Assembly: GCF_000815225.1 (NCBI RefSeq)
Contig: NZ_CP010427.1
Location: 1,116,001 to 1,180,000, forward strand
Length of the DNA: 64,000 nt
From: Allofrancisella guangzhouensis
Lineage (GTDB): Bacteria > Pseudomonadota > Gammaproteobacteria > Francisellales > Francisellaceae
Direction: 5' to 3'
Below the pieces are notes generated by a model. That model saw nothing but the letters and a program-made list of their open reading frames with translations. It did not search any database and was not told the origin of the DNA. This document shows, piece after piece, positions 7,655-18,062 of the stretch. Within the stretch, counting starts at the first letter, position 1. Each line of letters begins with the position of its first letter. Both the position numbers and the translations under genes were made by a program.

Positions 7655-10024
7655 ATGAAATTTAGTCATAATTGGTTAAATGAGTATCTAGATGCTACTC
7701 AAAGTAGTCAAGATCTAGCAGATACATTGACATTAGCAGGTTTAGAAGTTGACGCTGTAGAAACAGTAGTTACTGAAAAAGTCAGTAATGTTGTAATTGG
7801 TCAAGTAAAAACTATTACAAAACATCCCGATGCAGATAAATTAAATGTTTGTACAGTTGATGTTGCTGAACAAGAGCCTTTAACAATAGTCTGTGGTGCT
7901 AAAAATATTTATGAAGGTATGAAAGCACCAGTGGCAAAAATTGGAGCTGTACTACCAGGTAACTTTAAAATTAAAAAATCTAAACTAAGAGGTCAAGAAT
8001 CTTTTGGTATGATGTGTTCAGAGCAAGAGCTTGGTTTAGCAGAAAATGCTGATGGCTTAATGGATCTACCACAAAATGCTCCGGTTGGTGAAGACATTAA
8101 CAAATATCTTGGTTTAGACGATAATATTATTGAAGTAGATTTGACGCCAAATAGGGCGGATTGCTTAAGCATATATGGTATAGCTCGTGAGGTTTCAGCC
8201 CTAACAAAAACACAACTAAAACCTATTGAAATAGTTGAACCAAAATTCCAAATACAAGAGACCAAAGATATCGCAATAACTGCTTTAGATGCTTGTAAAA
8301 GTTATTATGGTTGTATTATAAGAGATGTTGATACTTCAGTTACTACACCCATACGGATGCAAGAAAAACTTAGAAGAAGTGGGGTTGGTAGTATCTCTTT
8401 ATTTGTAGATGTTACAAATTATGTAATGTTACTTTTAGGTCAGCCAATGCACGCTTTTGATTTTGATAAATTAGAAGGTGGCATTAATATTCGTTATGCA
8501 AACGCCCAAGAAGAGTTAACTCTTTTAGATAATACAAAAGTTGTATTAGAAACAGACACCCTTGTGATAGCTGACGAGAAAAAAGCTTTAGCAATAGCTG
8601 GAGTTATGGGTGGCTTAGATTCATCTATTACAAGTAATACTAAAAATATATTCTTAGAAAGTGCTTTTTTTGTACCAGAGAAAATAGCTGGTAAAGCTCG
8701 TAAGTATAATTTACATACCGATTCATCACATAGATTTGAAAGAGGCGTTGATCCTAAACTTGCTAAATCTGCTATGAAACTAGCTATACAGCTGATAACT
8801 AATATAGCTGGTGGAGAAGTTGGTGAAATTTCTTGTCAAGAAGATTTTGAATTTTTAAATAAACAAACCACTATAAATTTATGTATCAAAAAACTAAATA
8901 GAGTTTTAGGCACTGATTTTAAAATTGATTATGTGCTTAACGTACTTACGGCATTGCATATGCAGGTTAAAAAAATAGATGAATGTTGCTTGGAAGTAAC
9001 TCCTCCATCATATCGTTTTGATATGGAAATTCCTGAAGATTTGATAGAGGAGATTGCTCGAGTTTATGGATATTCAAATTTACCAGAAGCTATGCCTTTA
9101 TATCGAGCATCTAAAGTAAATATTTCAGAAAGTAGACAAGCAGTAGAAATTTTAGAATCTAGACTTGTTGATAGAAGTTACCATGAGATTATTAACTATA
9201 GTTTTATCGATCCTAAATATGACGAATTTTTCTTTGCTGATAGAGGTATTGCAATTCAAAACCCTATTTCACAAGATTTATCTATAATGAGACAATCTCT
9301 TATCCCAGGATTATTAAACACTTTTAAAATAAATATTTCCCGTCAACAGAATAGGGTAAGGATATTTGAAAAAGGAACTTGCTTTAAATCAAGTAACGAT
9401 AAAAGATTTGAATTTAATAAAATAGCCGGCTTAGTGTATGGTGAATTGAATAATACAAACTGGCTTAATAATAAAAAGAGTGATTTTTTTGATGTGAAAT
9501 CAGATATTGAAGCATTATGTAATGATGTTGCTAACTTAAGTTTTGAGATTTGTGATAATATTCACTGGTTACATCCAGGTCAATCAGCATATATTCTAGC
9601 TAGTGGTAAGAAAGTAGGAGTCATTGGAGTGATCCATCCAACAGTACTTAAGACTTTCCAAATTAAAGCAAAAGCTCCTATAGTTTTTGAACTAGATTTA
9701 GATATTTTAACTAAGAAAGAAATTCCTAGTTTTGAAAAAATTTCTAAGTATCCATCAGTATCAAGAGATATTTCATTTTTAGTTGATAAAGCTATTTTTG
9801 CTGGTGACATTATAAATGCTATTGATGACCTGAATATAACTATCTTAAAAGATGTAAATATATTTGATGTTTACCAAGAACAATCAAATGATAAAAAAAG
9901 CATAGCTCTTAGTATGCTTTTCCAAGATAATAATCAAACCTTAGATGAAAAAATAATTATAGAAAATACAGAGAAGGTCTTAAAAATTTTAAAAGAAAAG
10001 TTCGCAGTAGAGCAAAGGGTTTAA
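7655..10024 (+). CDS. pheT: Phenylalanyl-tRNA synthetase beta subunit
   Basis: Beta subunit (789 residues) of phenylalanyl-tRNA synthetase, which binds tRNA-Phe and edits mischarged Tyr. Domains in order: EMAP/Arc1p-like tRNA-binding fold at ~40-150 (VIGQVKTITKHPDADKLNVC), B3/B4 editing region at ~210-390 (CKSYYGCIIRDV, QPMHAFDFDK, MGGLDSSIT), B5 at ~400-475 (VTPPSYRFDMEIPEDLIEE), a catalytic-like core to ~690, and the C-terminal FDX-ACB anticodon-binding domain at ~700-789 (KYPSVSRDISFLVD). Length is normal. AGGAG precedes the ATG at 7655. The stop is one base from the convergent cardiolipin synthase stop. An ihfA gene, common after pheT in enterics, is absent. Confidence 0.97.
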   Translation: MKFSHNWLNEYLDATQSSQDLADTLTLAGLEVDAVETVVTEKVSNVVIGQVKTITKHPDADKLNVCTVDVAEQEPLTIVCGAKNIYEGMKAPVAKIGAVLPGNFKIKKSKLRGQESFGMMCSEQELGLAENADGLMDLPQNAPVGEDINKYLGLDDNIIEVDLTPNRADCLSIYGIAREVSALTKTQLKPIEIVEPKFQIQETKDIAITALDACKSYYGCIIRDVDTSVTTPIRMQEKLRRSGVGSISLFVDVTNYVMLLLGQPMHAFDFDKLEGGINIRYANAQEELTLLDNTKVVLETDTLVIADEKKALAIAGVMGGLDSSITSNTKNIFLESAFFVPEKIAGKARKYNLHTDSSHRFERGVDPKLAKSAMKLAIQLITNIAGGEVGEISCQEDFEFLNKQTTINLCIKKLNRVLGTDFKIDYVLNVLTALHMQVKKIDECCLEVTPPSYRFDMEIPEDLIEEIARVYGYSNLPEAMPLYRASKVNISESRQAVEILESRLVDRSYHEIINYSFIDPKYDEFFFADRGIAIQNPISQDLSIMRQSLIPGLLNTFKINISRQQNRVRIFEKGTCFKSSNDKRFEFNKIAGLVYGELNNTNWLNNKKSDFFDVKSDIEALCNDVANLSFEICDNIHWLHPGQSAYILASGKKVGVIGVIHPTVLKTFQIKAKAPIVFELDLDILTKKEIPSFEKISKYPSVSRDISFLVDKAIFAGDIINAIDDLNITILKDVNIFDVYQEQSNDKKSIALSMLFQDNNQTLDEKIIIENTEKVLKILKEKFAVEQRV

Positions 10025-10025
10025 T

Positions 10026-11456
10026 TTACATCAAAGGGGTAAGTATCTTCATAATACTTTCTACTATTAAACTGCCTGGCTTGTTGGTTATGTGAGAGGT
10101 ATCTTGACTTGAATCATCGATGATCTTTTCTGCCCATTCGTATAATTTTTGTACTTGTTTAGGGCTATAAATAAACGTAGTTAATTCATAGTTTAAAAAT
10201 AGACTGCGATTGTCTAGGTTTACAGATCCAAGCATAGCTATATTTTCATCTATTAAAACAGCTTTTGCATGAACCATATTTTTTGTAAAATGTACCTCAA
10301 TATTACAATTAATTAGCTCCCTAATATAACTAGTTCTAGCTTTATCAACTATCTTATGATTTGAGTGTTTAGGCGTTATAATCTTTACATCTATGCCTCT
10401 GCGTTTAGCAAGTATTATTGATTGAAATAAGTCAGCAGAAGGTATTAAATATGGTGTAATTATCCATAGTCTATTTTTTGCTGAATTTATTGCTGTAATT
10501 AAACCAGCATATAGCTGGTCCCGTTGCATATCAGGACCGGATGGAATAACTTGAGTAAAACATTCTTCTTTGATGTTATTTTTTATTTTAAAATCTAACT
10601 CTTCACTTGTTGCGAAGTGCCAATCAGAACAAAAGACTTTTAAAAAATATATCAGTGATTCACCTTGAATTTTAAATAATAGATCTTCCCACATCCCTTG
10701 ATGCTGTATGGGACTCATATACTCATCGCCAATATTCATTCCTCCGCTAAATACGGTATGATTGTCAAAAATATAAATTTTACGGTGGTTTCTATAATTA
10801 ATATAATTACGCAATGGATTTGTCAGTATAGGCATAAAAAAAACAACTTTAACACCTAATTTACGTAAATTTTTAAATATTCTTCTATTATGGCGATATA
10901 CATAAAAAGAACCTAAAGCATCTATCATTATTTTAATTTCTATACCACAAGAGGCTTTTTTTTCTAATGCACTGAGTATTAATCTAGAAGTTGTATCATA
11001 TTTAAAAACATATGTTTGTAGATATATATTTGATTCAGCCGAATTTATAGCCTCAATAAAAGCTTTATACGAATTTACACCATCAGTGTATATTTCAAAG
11101 GAGTTCTTTGCTGTTAAAGTAGGTAACTCAAGATTTGAAAAAACATTTACAATCTCTTTAGGTAAATTTCTACAGATTGTATCATCTGTTATACAAATAT
11201 TTTCTAAAGCAGGTTGTCGTATACTCATAGCTTCTTTTTGCCAAAAACTCCTCCTATCTTTGCGTTGAAATATAAAAAAGAAAGGAATTGCTATGTAGGG
11301 GATAAATAAAATCGCCAAAAGCCAAGCTAATATATTTGAAGCTGATTTTTTATCAACTATAAGCTTTAAAACAACAAATATAGTAAATAGTTGACAAACA
11401 AATAAAATTACGTTTGCTTCTAAAATATATAACAAGCTTAATAAAAAATTTTCCAT
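10026..11456 (-). CDS. cls: Cardiolipin synthase (ClsA-type phospholipase D family)
   Basis: A 476-residue membrane enzyme that condenses two phosphatidylglycerols to cardiolipin and glycerol. Two N-terminal membrane helices (residues ~10-33 and ~42-64) form the PLDc_N anchor. The two catalytic HKD motifs follow: HRKIYIFDNHTVFSGG starting at about residue 224, and HAKAVLIDENIAMLGS near 396. Both His, Lys and Asp residues are intact. The size agrees with ClsA (about 480) rather than the shorter ClsB. The start at 11456 lacks a strong ribosome site. It is convergent with pheT and transcribed alone. Confidence 0.93.
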   Translation of the reverse strand: MENFLLSLLYILEANVILFVCQLFTIFVVLKLIVDKKSASNILAWLLAILFIPYIAIPFFFIFQRKDRRSFWQKEAMSIRQPALENICITDDTICRNLPKEIVNVFSNLELPTLTAKNSFEIYTDGVNSYKAFIEAINSAESNIYLQTYVFKYDTTSRLILSALEKKASCGIEIKIMIDALGSFYVYRHNRRIFKNLRKLGVKVVFFMPILTNPLRNYINYRNHRKIYIFDNHTVFSGGMNIGDEYMSPIQHQGMWEDLLFKIQGESLIYFLKVFCSDWHFATSEELDFKIKNNIKEECFTQVIPSGPDMQRDQLYAGLITAINSAKNRLWIITPYLIPSADLFQSIILAKRRGIDVKIITPKHSNHKIVDKARTSYIRELINCNIEVHFTKNMVHAKAVLIDENIAMLGSVNLDNRSLFLNYELTTFIYSPKQVQKLYEWAEKIIDDSSQDTSHITNKPGSLIVESIMKILTPLM

Positions 11457-11844
11457 TTTTGTAATGTGCCTAAGGTTAGAAAATAAATTTCAGAATTTTT
11501 TAAAATTTTAGCATATGCTGATTTTACTATATAGAGGAGGTTTAATTTTTGATAGATATTGCTGATATTATTGGCTTTTAAAGCAACAAAAATGGTTTTA
11601 ACTACCTTCTAAATAAAGTATAATGACATTATACTATTCTAAAAATCTATTCTATAGATAACCTAATCCATTATAATTACTGTTACAAACAAATATGATT
11701 AAAAAAATATCAATCAAATTATTGTCATTCCCATGTAGATGGGAATCTCCAAATAAAATCCTTAAGTTAAGAGACCTTTTTATCAAATACGTGGATAACT
11801 GTCATGTTATTAACTTAGCTAAAACTATGTAGAAAATAAGTTAT
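11457..11844. other. Gene-free divergent region between cls and mrp
   Basis: 388 bases with no credible coding frame. It must hold the promoters of cls (leftward) and mrp (rightward), but neither shows a clean consensus pair. The only structured feature is the ATTCCCA hairpin at 11727-11746. Start of mrp at 11845 lacks an obvious ribosome site. Confidence 0.6.
11727..11746. repeat. GTCATTCCCA...TGGGAATCTC hairpin, dispersed-repeat type
   Basis: ATTCCCA and TGGGAAT form a perfect 7 bp stem with a TGTAGA loop, inside GTCATTCCCATGTAGATGGG followed by AATCTCC. Sequences of this form (GTCATTCCCgc...gcGGGAATCTC) are short dispersed hairpin repeats in many bacterial chromosomes. Only this one copy is visible in the window. 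Confidence 0.5.
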
Positions 11845-12705
11845 ATGAAAAAAATAGAGAACGTTGAGAAAAAGAAAGTGCAAGCTGGACAGAAGTTATT
11901 ACCTAACATAAAAAATATTATCTTAGTTGCTTCTGGTAAGGGTGGGGTCGGTAAATCAACAGTTACAACTAATTTAGCTGTAGCTTTTGCTAAGATGGGA
12001 GCTCAAGTTGGTATTTTAGACGCTGATATTTACGGTCCTAGTCAACCAACTTTACTAAATCTTAAAGATAATCCTAAAACTACGGATAAAAAGAAGATTA
12101 TTCCTTTAGAGAGATATGGTGTAAAGATGATATCAATAGGTAATCTTATTGATCCTGAATCTGCTGTAATCTGGCGAGGTCCTATAGTTTCGCGCGCATT
12201 GATGCAACTTCTTAATGATACTGATTGGCAAGATATAGATTATCTATTTTTAGACTTACCTCCTGGAACAGGCGATATTCAATTGACTATATCTAAAAAT
12301 ATGCCAGTAACAGGGGCTGTAATTGTAACCACACCACAAGATTTATCTTTAATAGATGCCAGACGCGCAATAGCAATGTTTGAAAAAGTGGATATTAAAA
12401 CATTAGGTATAGTTGAAAACATGAGCTACTATATTTGTCCGAAATGCGGCAATAGTGAGCATATTTTCGGTGAAGATGGTGCCCATTTACTTTGTGGCAA
12501 AAACAATATTGAGTTTTTAGGAAGCTTACCTTTGCATAAAGATATCAGAGAAAATGCAGACTTAGGTAAACCATATATAAGCCTAGGAAAAGATGATAAT
12601 ATAACTACAAGTTACCTAACTGTAGCTGAAAATTTATTACATGAAATACAAAAGCTACCTAAAGCTAGTAGCTTGGATTCTATCGGAGTTAAATTAGAAA
12701 AATAA
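11845..12705 (+). CDS. mrp: Mrp/ApbC-type P-loop iron-sulfur carrier ATPase
   Basis: A 286-residue MinD-like ATPase of the Mrp/NBP35 family, which carries Fe-S clusters to apo-proteins. A deviant Walker A, SGKGGVGKSTVT, lies near residue 32; LDADIYGPSQPT and DLPPGTGD follow; the bridging Cys pair lies in CPKCG near residue 200. The N-terminal MIP18/DUF59 domain of enteric Mrp (about 370 residues) is missing, so this is the short form. It is followed after ten bases by dcd on the same strand. Fe-S carriage fits the sufBCD operon elsewhere in the window, but they are not linked transcriptionally. Confidence 0.92.
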   Translation: MKKIENVEKKKVQAGQKLLPNIKNIILVASGKGGVGKSTVTTNLAVAFAKMGAQVGILDADIYGPSQPTLLNLKDNPKTTDKKKIIPLERYGVKMISIGNLIDPESAVIWRGPIVSRALMQLLNDTDWQDIDYLFLDLPPGTGDIQLTISKNMPVTGAVIVTTPQDLSLIDARRAIAMFEKVDIKTLGIVENMSYYICPKCGNSEHIFGEDGAHLLCGKNNIEFLGSLPLHKDIRENADLGKPYISLGKDDNITTSYLTVAENLLHEIQKLPKASSLDSIGVKLEK

Positions 12706-12715
12706 GTGAGTAAAA

Positions 12716-13282
12716 ATGGCAATCAAATCAGATAAGTGGATTAAAAAAATGTCACAAGGGCAAAGTATGATAGAGCCTTTTGAGGCAGGACAAATTAAAG
12801 TAGTAAATGGTGAAAAAATAGTTTCTTATGGGACATCAAGCTATGGATATGATGTACGTTGTGCAGATGAGTTTAAAATTTTTACTAATATAAATTCATC
12901 TATAGTTGATCCTAAAAATTTTAGTGATAAAAATTTTGTTGATTTTAAAGGAGATGTTTGTATTATCCCTCCAAATTCATTTGCTTTAGCACGTACTGTA
13001 GAGAAATTCAAAATACCTAGAGATGTGCTAGTAGTATGTCTTGGTAAGTCTACTTATGCAAGGTGTGGAATTATTGTAAATGTAACTCCACTTGAGCCAG
13101 AATGGGAAGGGTATGTGACTTTAGAATTTTCAAATACAACCCCATTACCAGCTAAGATATATGCTAATGAAGGTGTTGCCCAGATGCTATTTTTTCAATC
13201 AGATGAGCAGTGTGAAACTTCTTATGCAGATAAAGGTGGTAAATACCAAGGTCAATTTGGAGTAACACTCCCTAAGTGTTAA
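12716..13282 (+). CDS. dcd: dCTP deaminase
   Basis: A 188-residue trimeric enzyme that deaminates dCTP to dUTP for dTTP synthesis. Family signatures are [15 protein letters not shown] near residue 42, the phosphate-binding GKSTYARCG near 110, and the catalytic Glu in [17 protein letters not shown] near 130-145. The C-terminal [14 protein letters not shown] tail closes over the nucleotide. Length is typical. It probably shares the mrp transcript, starting ten bases after the mrp stop. Confidence 0.96.
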   Translation: MAIKSDKWIKKMSQGQSMIEPFEAGQIKVVNGEKIVSYGTSSYGYDVRCADEFKIFTNINSSIVDPKNFSDKNFVDFKGDVCIIPPNSFALARTVEKFKIPRDVLVVCLGKSTYARCGIIVNVTPLEPEWEGYVTLEFSNTTPLPAKIYANEGVAQMLFFQSDEQCETSYADKGGKYQGQFGVTLPKC

Positions 13283-13298
13283 TTTTTTATAAAGCTAA

Positions 13299-14510
13299 TT
13301 AATAATCTTTTGCTGTTATCCTACCTGTAATAGCTTGGAAAGCTCTTAATTCAAACATTGGTAAACTAGCAAAAGCATAATCAAAAATATCAGCTTGGAT
13401 TTTCTCATAATTTACCCAATTCGTATCATTTGTAAAAATGTATAATTCTACAGGTAAACCAGATTCCGTAGGTTGTAATTCTCTTATTAGAAAAGTTAGA
13501 TCCTGGTGTATTTTTGGATGATTGCGTAAATAATTTTCTATATAAACTCTAAACAGAGCTATATTAGTTATCTTTTCATTATAATTTCTAGTTATATACT
13601 CTTTTAGCAACTCTTCTTGTTTTAATTTTTCTAAGAGCTCATTATCGCAAAATTTTATAGTATCAATATCAATGTTTATTGAGCGTTTTATTCTACGACC
13701 ACCAGTTTCAACCATGCCTCGCCAGTTTTGAACACTATTACTAATAAGAGCGTACGTTGGTATCGTTGAAATAGTTTTATCAAAATTACGTATTTTTACA
13801 GTATTTACAGAAACCTCTATTACATTTCCATCAACACTAGCAGCTGGAATTGTAATCCAATCACCAACCCTAACCATATCTAAAGCTGCTACTTGGATAT
13901 TTGTGACAAAACCTAAAATAGTATCTTTAAAAACTAACATTAGTACAGCAGATAAAGCACCTAATCCTGTTAAAAAAGCAATAGGAGATTTATTAAGCAA
14001 CTGTGATACTACTAAAATAAAAGCTATAAAAAATAAAAATATCTTTATGATTTGAGCATAGCTACGTAATGAATGTCTTGCAAAATACGGTAGAGTTTGG
14101 AAATATTCAAAAATAGCATCTGTAAATGCTAAGAAAAACCATATAATAACTAAAGTCATATAAATCTGAGCTATTAATTCTATAGCATTTACTAAGTTTA
14201 ATGTCCAAGGACAGTCTGGATAGTTGGCTATAGTAATGGCTACATATATAAAAACAGCAGGGCCTATATGTGATAGTTTCCTAAAAACCTGGTATTTAAT
14301 TAGAGATTTCCCAAAATTAGAATCCTTTTTACTAAAAAAAGCTTTAACAACAGTTACTATATACCTCTTCAGTATAAGGTTTATTATCCATGCTATAAAT
14401 AGTACTATTAATAAAATAGTTATGAAGCTTAAAGCATTAGAAATAGTGATATTTCCAAGTAATTTCGTGTAAATAGAGATTAAAGTTTCCATAATAGTAT
14501 TATTTTTCAT
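13299..14510 (-). CDS. MscS-family mechanosensitive channel, YbdG/MscM type
   Basis: A 403-residue inner-membrane protein. The N-terminal half has about five hydrophobic segments; the pore-lining helix corresponds to the Gly/Ala-rich FLTGLGALSAVLMLVFKDT near residue 180-200. A beta domain with DMVRVGDWITIP and NWRGMVETGGRRIKRS follows, the latter spelling being characteristic of the YbdG/MscM subgroup rather than canonical MscS. Such channels release solutes at low-osmolarity shock. It begins nine bases after lptE on the same strand, so it is probably the last gene of the leuS-lptE transcript. The start lacks a clear ribosome site; M7 is an alternative. Confidence 0.88.
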   Translation of the reverse strand: MKNNTIMETLISIYTKLLGNITISNALSFITILLIVLFIAWIINLILKRYIVTVVKAFFSKKDSNFGKSLIKYQVFRKLSHIGPAVFIYVAITIANYPDCPWTLNLVNAIELIAQIYMTLVIIWFFLAFTDAIFEYFQTLPYFARHSLRSYAQIIKIFLFFIAFILVVSQLLNKSPIAFLTGLGALSAVLMLVFKDTILGFVTNIQVAALDMVRVGDWITIPAASVDGNVIEVSVNTVKIRNFDKTISTIPTYALISNSVQNWRGMVETGGRRIKRSINIDIDTIKFCDNELLEKLKQEELLKEYITRNYNEKITNIALFRVYIENYLRNHPKIHQDLTFLIRELQPTESGLPVELYIFTNDTNWVNYEKIQADIFDYAFASLPMFELRAFQAITGRITAKDY

Positions 14511-14519
14511 TTAGAATGG

Positions 14520-15128
14520 TTAATTGCTTAGCATATTAGGTTCTAGATTTTTATTAGAACTAGAAGTATTTTGTTGAGATTTATTACTAGTAGTAGTTGC
14601 ATTGCTACTATTATTATCTTGCTCAGGTAAAAATAGGGCTATTTGATTAACCATATTAGTTGCTAGTTGGTCTTGTAAATAATTATAAATTCTACTTGCT
14701 TCATTATCTTGAGCAAGCACTGTACCAGAGTTAGACTGCCAGAATTGTTGCGTGCTTAAAGTTTTATTTGGCACAATAGGCGTTTCATCATTTGGTTTAA
14801 CTATATTATATGTCACTGTATATATCAGTTGATATGTATTATTTGAAGCACCACCAACAACGCTTGTCATTTGCGAAGTTTTAGCTGCATCTTGGATATT
14901 TATTATATAATCAGCATCTTTATCATTTGTGACCATATTTGCTTTATAGCTTATTAAAGTTTTTCTTAGTTCATTTGCGTATTGATCAAAATCGTTAGAT
15001 TCAATATAGAATTTCGTGCCTACAACACTATCAAAGTTATTAACGCCATCACCTGTTGAAACACCACGAGGGTGAAAACCACACGAATATAGTAAAGCAA
15101 TAAACAACATAAGGATATATTTTTTCAT
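14520..15128 (-). CDS. lptE: LPS-assembly lipoprotein LptE
   Basis: A 202-residue outer-membrane lipoprotein, the partner that plugs the LptD barrel and delivers lipopolysaccharide to the cell surface. The signal peptide ends in lipobox LLYSC (Cys near residue 16), followed by GFHPRG, the usual LptE start. The mature part is the alpha/beta LptE fold, ending in a long low-complexity Ser/Thr/Asn/Gln tail (residues ~172-202). Position directly after leuS is the conserved gammaproteobacterial leuS-lptE order and strongly supports the call, since LptE sequence is poorly conserved. Confidence 0.9.
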   Translation of the reverse strand: MKKYILMLFIALLYSCGFHPRGVSTGDGVNNFDSVVGTKFYIESNDFDQYANELRKTLISYKANMVTNDKDADYIINIQDAAKTSQMTSVVGGASNNTYQLIYTVTYNIVKPNDETPIVPNKTLSTQQFWQSNSGTVLAQDNEASRIYNYLQDQLATNMVNQIALFLPEQDNNSSNATTTSNKSQQNTSSSNKNLEPNMLSN

Positions 15129-15137
15129 TTAGGACAC

Positions 15138-17579
15138 CTATTTTATTACTATATTTATTAGTTTTTGTGGTACATGAATTATTTTTATAATTTCTTTATT
15201 TTCAATTATAGCCTTTACATAACCATAAGATAAAACAGCCGCTTCAACTTGCTCTTTTGACAAACTAGCCTCTAGTTCTAGCTTAGCTTTTAATTTACCA
15301 TTTATCTGCACTACTAATAAGAAATCATCTTTTTTTAAAGCTTTTTCATCAGCTACTGGAAAACTGGAGTTTAAGATATCATCTCCTAAGTTAAGCTCTT
15401 GCCATAAATGATGACATAAATGAGGTGTAAAAGGAGCTAATAATCTAAGCAAAATATTAAAACCTTCAGATTTTACATCTTTGGCTAAGCTTTCACTGCT
15501 GTTTAAACTATTTAATATTTTCATGCATGCAGAAACTACAGTATTAAACTGGCCTTTATCAAAATCAAAGATAGCTTGCTTAAGAGCAGAGTATATTTCA
15601 AAACGGATAATTTTATCACCCTTTGCTAATTTTTTAGTGTCAATCTGAAAATTAACTATTAGTTCATTTTGGTTAATTTGAGCATAATTAAATACTCTAC
15701 GTAAAAATTTATGTGCTCCTTCTACACCTGTTTCTGTCCATTCTAGAGATTGCTCTGGTGGAGCAGCAAACATGCTAAAAAGCCTAACTGTATCAGCGCC
15801 ATATTTATCTATTAATTCCTGTGGATCTACAGTATTACCTTTTGATTTAGACATCTTTGCGCCATCTTTTAAAACCATACCTTGGGTAAGTAGATTTTCA
15901 AAAGGTTCATCTGAAGAAACTAAGCCTTGATCACGCATTAATTTATGAAAAAACCTAGCATATAACAAATGCATGATAGCATGTTCAATACCACCGACAT
16001 ATTTATCTACTGGTAGCCAATAATTTGCTTCATCGTCAAGCATTTGATTAGCAGTAGGGCAAGCATATCTTGCATAATACCAAGATGATTCAAAAAAAGT
16101 ATCAAAAGTATCAGTTTCACGTTTTGCTTTAATACCACAGCTAGGGCAACTAGTTTCTAAAAATCCAGGTATATCTTTTAGAGGAGAGCCTGCTGCCGTT
16201 AATGTAACATCTGTAGGTAATCTTACTGGTAGATTTTCTTCTTTTTCCGGTACTATTCCACAACTATCACAATGAACCATGGGAATAGGGCAGCCCCAGT
16301 ATCTTTGGCGGGAGATACCCCAGTCATGTATTCTAAAATTAGTTGTTTCATAACCCTTATCATTATCAGAAAGATATTTTTTAATAGCTTGGTATGCTTG
16401 TTTAAAGTTTAAGCCATTAAATTCATGAGAATTTATCAAAATTCCTTTTTCTGTAAAAGCTTCTTTTTCTAAATCAATATTTAGCTTTTCATCATTAGAT
16501 TTAATAACTTGTTTTAGGGAAATATTATATTTTTTTGCAAATTCCCAATCTCTTTGGTCATGAGCTGGAACACACATAACAGCCCCAGTACCATATCCAA
16601 TTAATACAAAATTTGCTACCCATACATCTACTTCTTCATTAGAAATAGGGTGAATAACTTTTATAGAGGTTTTGAAGCCTTTTTTCTCTTGCGTTGCAAG
16701 ATCTGCTTCCATAGTTGAGGATTTTTTACAATCATCTATGAATTTACTTAAGTCATTATTTGACTTTGCTTGTTCTAAAACTAAAGAATGCTCAGAAGCT
16801 ATAGCTAAGTAGCTCACCCCCATCAAAGTATCTGGACGAGTAGTAAATACCTCTATATGATCTTGGCTATTTTTAATTCTAAATTTTACTGTTAGACCTT
16901 TAGATTTTCCAATCCAATTAGTTTGCATCGTTTTAACAGCTTCAGGCCAACCATTTAATTTATTTATATCTTTTAAAAGCTCGTCAGCATATTCAGTAAT
17001 TTTAAGAAACCATTGTGGAATTTCTTTTTTCTCTACTAACGCCCCAGATCTCCAACCTCGACCATCTATTACTTGCTCATTTGCTAATACTGTTTGATCA
17101 ACTGGATCCCAGTTTACTACAGAATTCTTACGGTAAGCTAACCCTTTTTTATATAACTGAATAAAAAACCATTGTTCCCATTTGTAATAATCTTCATCAC
17201 AAGTTGCAATCTCTCTTGACCAATCAAAACTAAAACCTAATGAACCAAATTGTGATTTCATATGAGAAATATTGCTTTTTGTCCACTCATATGGAGATTT
17301 TTTATGTTTGATAGCAGCATTTTCAGCAGGTAAGCCGAAAGCGTCCCAACCCATAGGATGTAAAACATTTTTTCCTAACATCTTTTGGTATCTAGCAATA
17401 ACGTCACTTATTGTATAATTACGCACATGCCCCATATGTAAAGTACCGCTAGGATATGGTAGCATTGCTAAACAATAAAATTTTTCTTTAGATTTTTCTT
17501 TAATAGCCTTAAAGCTATTGTTTTCTTGCCAATATTTTTGAGCATTTTGTTCTATATTAGTAAAATTATATTCTTCCAT
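15138..17579 (-). CDS. leuS: Leucyl-tRNA synthetase
   Basis: A class Ia synthetase of 813 residues that charges tRNA-Leu. The HIGH motif is [15 protein letters not shown] near residue 41-55; the CP1 editing domain (~220-415) includes [14 protein letters not shown] and [15 protein letters not shown]; a Cys-containing zinc-like segment is [12 protein letters not shown]; and the KMSKS loop is [11 protein letters not shown] near 570. An anticodon-binding domain and C-terminal domain follow. Length is slightly under that of the E. coli enzyme. lptE follows after nine bases. Confidence 0.97.
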   Translation of the reverse strand: MEEYNFTNIEQNAQKYWQENNSFKAIKEKSKEKFYCLAMLPYPSGTLHMGHVRNYTISDVIARYQKMLGKNVLHPMGWDAFGLPAENAAIKHKKSPYEWTKSNISHMKSQFGSLGFSFDWSREIATCDEDYYKWEQWFFIQLYKKGLAYRKNSVVNWDPVDQTVLANEQVIDGRGWRSGALVEKKEIPQWFLKITEYADELLKDINKLNGWPEAVKTMQTNWIGKSKGLTVKFRIKNSQDHIEVFTTRPDTLMGVSYLAIASEHSLVLEQAKSNNDLSKFIDDCKKSSTMEADLATQEKKGFKTSIKVIHPISNEEVDVWVANFVLIGYGTGAVMCVPAHDQRDWEFAKKYNISLKQVIKSNDEKLNIDLEKEAFTEKGILINSHEFNGLNFKQAYQAIKKYLSDNDKGYETTNFRIHDWGISRQRYWGCPIPMVHCDSCGIVPEKEENLPVRLPTDVTLTAAGSPLKDIPGFLETSCPSCGIKAKRETDTFDTFFESSWYYARYACPTANQMLDDEANYWLPVDKYVGGIEHAIMHLLYARFFHKLMRDQGLVSSDEPFENLLTQGMVLKDGAKMSKSKGNTVDPQELIDKYGADTVRLFSMFAAPPEQSLEWTETGVEGAHKFLRRVFNYAQINQNELIVNFQIDTKKLAKGDKIIRFEIYSALKQAIFDFDKGQFNTVVSACMKILNSLNSSESLAKDVKSEGFNILLRLLAPFTPHLCHHLWQELNLGDDILNSSFPVADEKALKKDDFLLVVQINGKLKAKLELEASLSKEQVEAAVLSYGYVKAIIENKEIIKIIHVPQKLINIVIK

Positions 17580-17651
17580 TAAATGATAAAACCTAGTTAA
17601 TTTATTTAAGAAAACTAATTAAGTAATTTTATGTGAAAATAAAGAAAATAT

Positions 17652-18062
17652 CTAGTTCTCAGACATCCAAGTTTCTAAAATCACACAAGCTGCTAAAGCA
17701 TCAACTTTTATATGGCTGACTTTTTTATTTTTAACATTTTCTAAGCGCCATCTTGCTTCTCTAGTTGAGTAAGCTTCATTTATCAGGTGAATATTTTTTT
17801 GATACCTATCTTGAATTTCTTTAGCAAAGTTACGCGCATCCCTAGTTATATCAGTGTCAAGATCATTGGTATCTAAAGGAAGTCCAATGATAATATCAGA
17901 AGGATTCCAGCGCTTAATAATTCTATCAAGCTCTAACCAGTTAGGTTTGCCATCATAAGCTTCAACTGTTCCGATTGGAGAAGCTGTTTTTGTGATCATT
18001 TGACCACTAGCCAAACCAATCCTCGCTCTACCATAATCTATAGCTAATAAAGTTCCAATCAT
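17652..18062 (-). CDS. ruvX: YqgF/RuvX RNase H-like nuclease
   Basis: A 136-residue RNase H-fold protein of the YqgF family, proposed to resolve Holliday junctions and to process the 5' end of pre-16S rRNA. Catalytic acidic positions are visible in LAIDYGRARIG near residue 8, NEAYSTREARW near 95 and KVDALAACVILE near 120. The start codon overlaps the yqgE stop (TAATG), so the two genes are translationally coupled, the usual gammaproteobacterial pair. Confidence 0.93.
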   Translation of the reverse strand: MIGTLLAIDYGRARIGLASGQMITKTASPIGTVEAYDGKPNWLELDRIIKRWNPSDIIIGLPLDTNDLDTDITRDARNFAKEIQDRYQKNIHLINEAYSTREARWRLENVKNKKVSHIKVDALAACVILETWMSEN

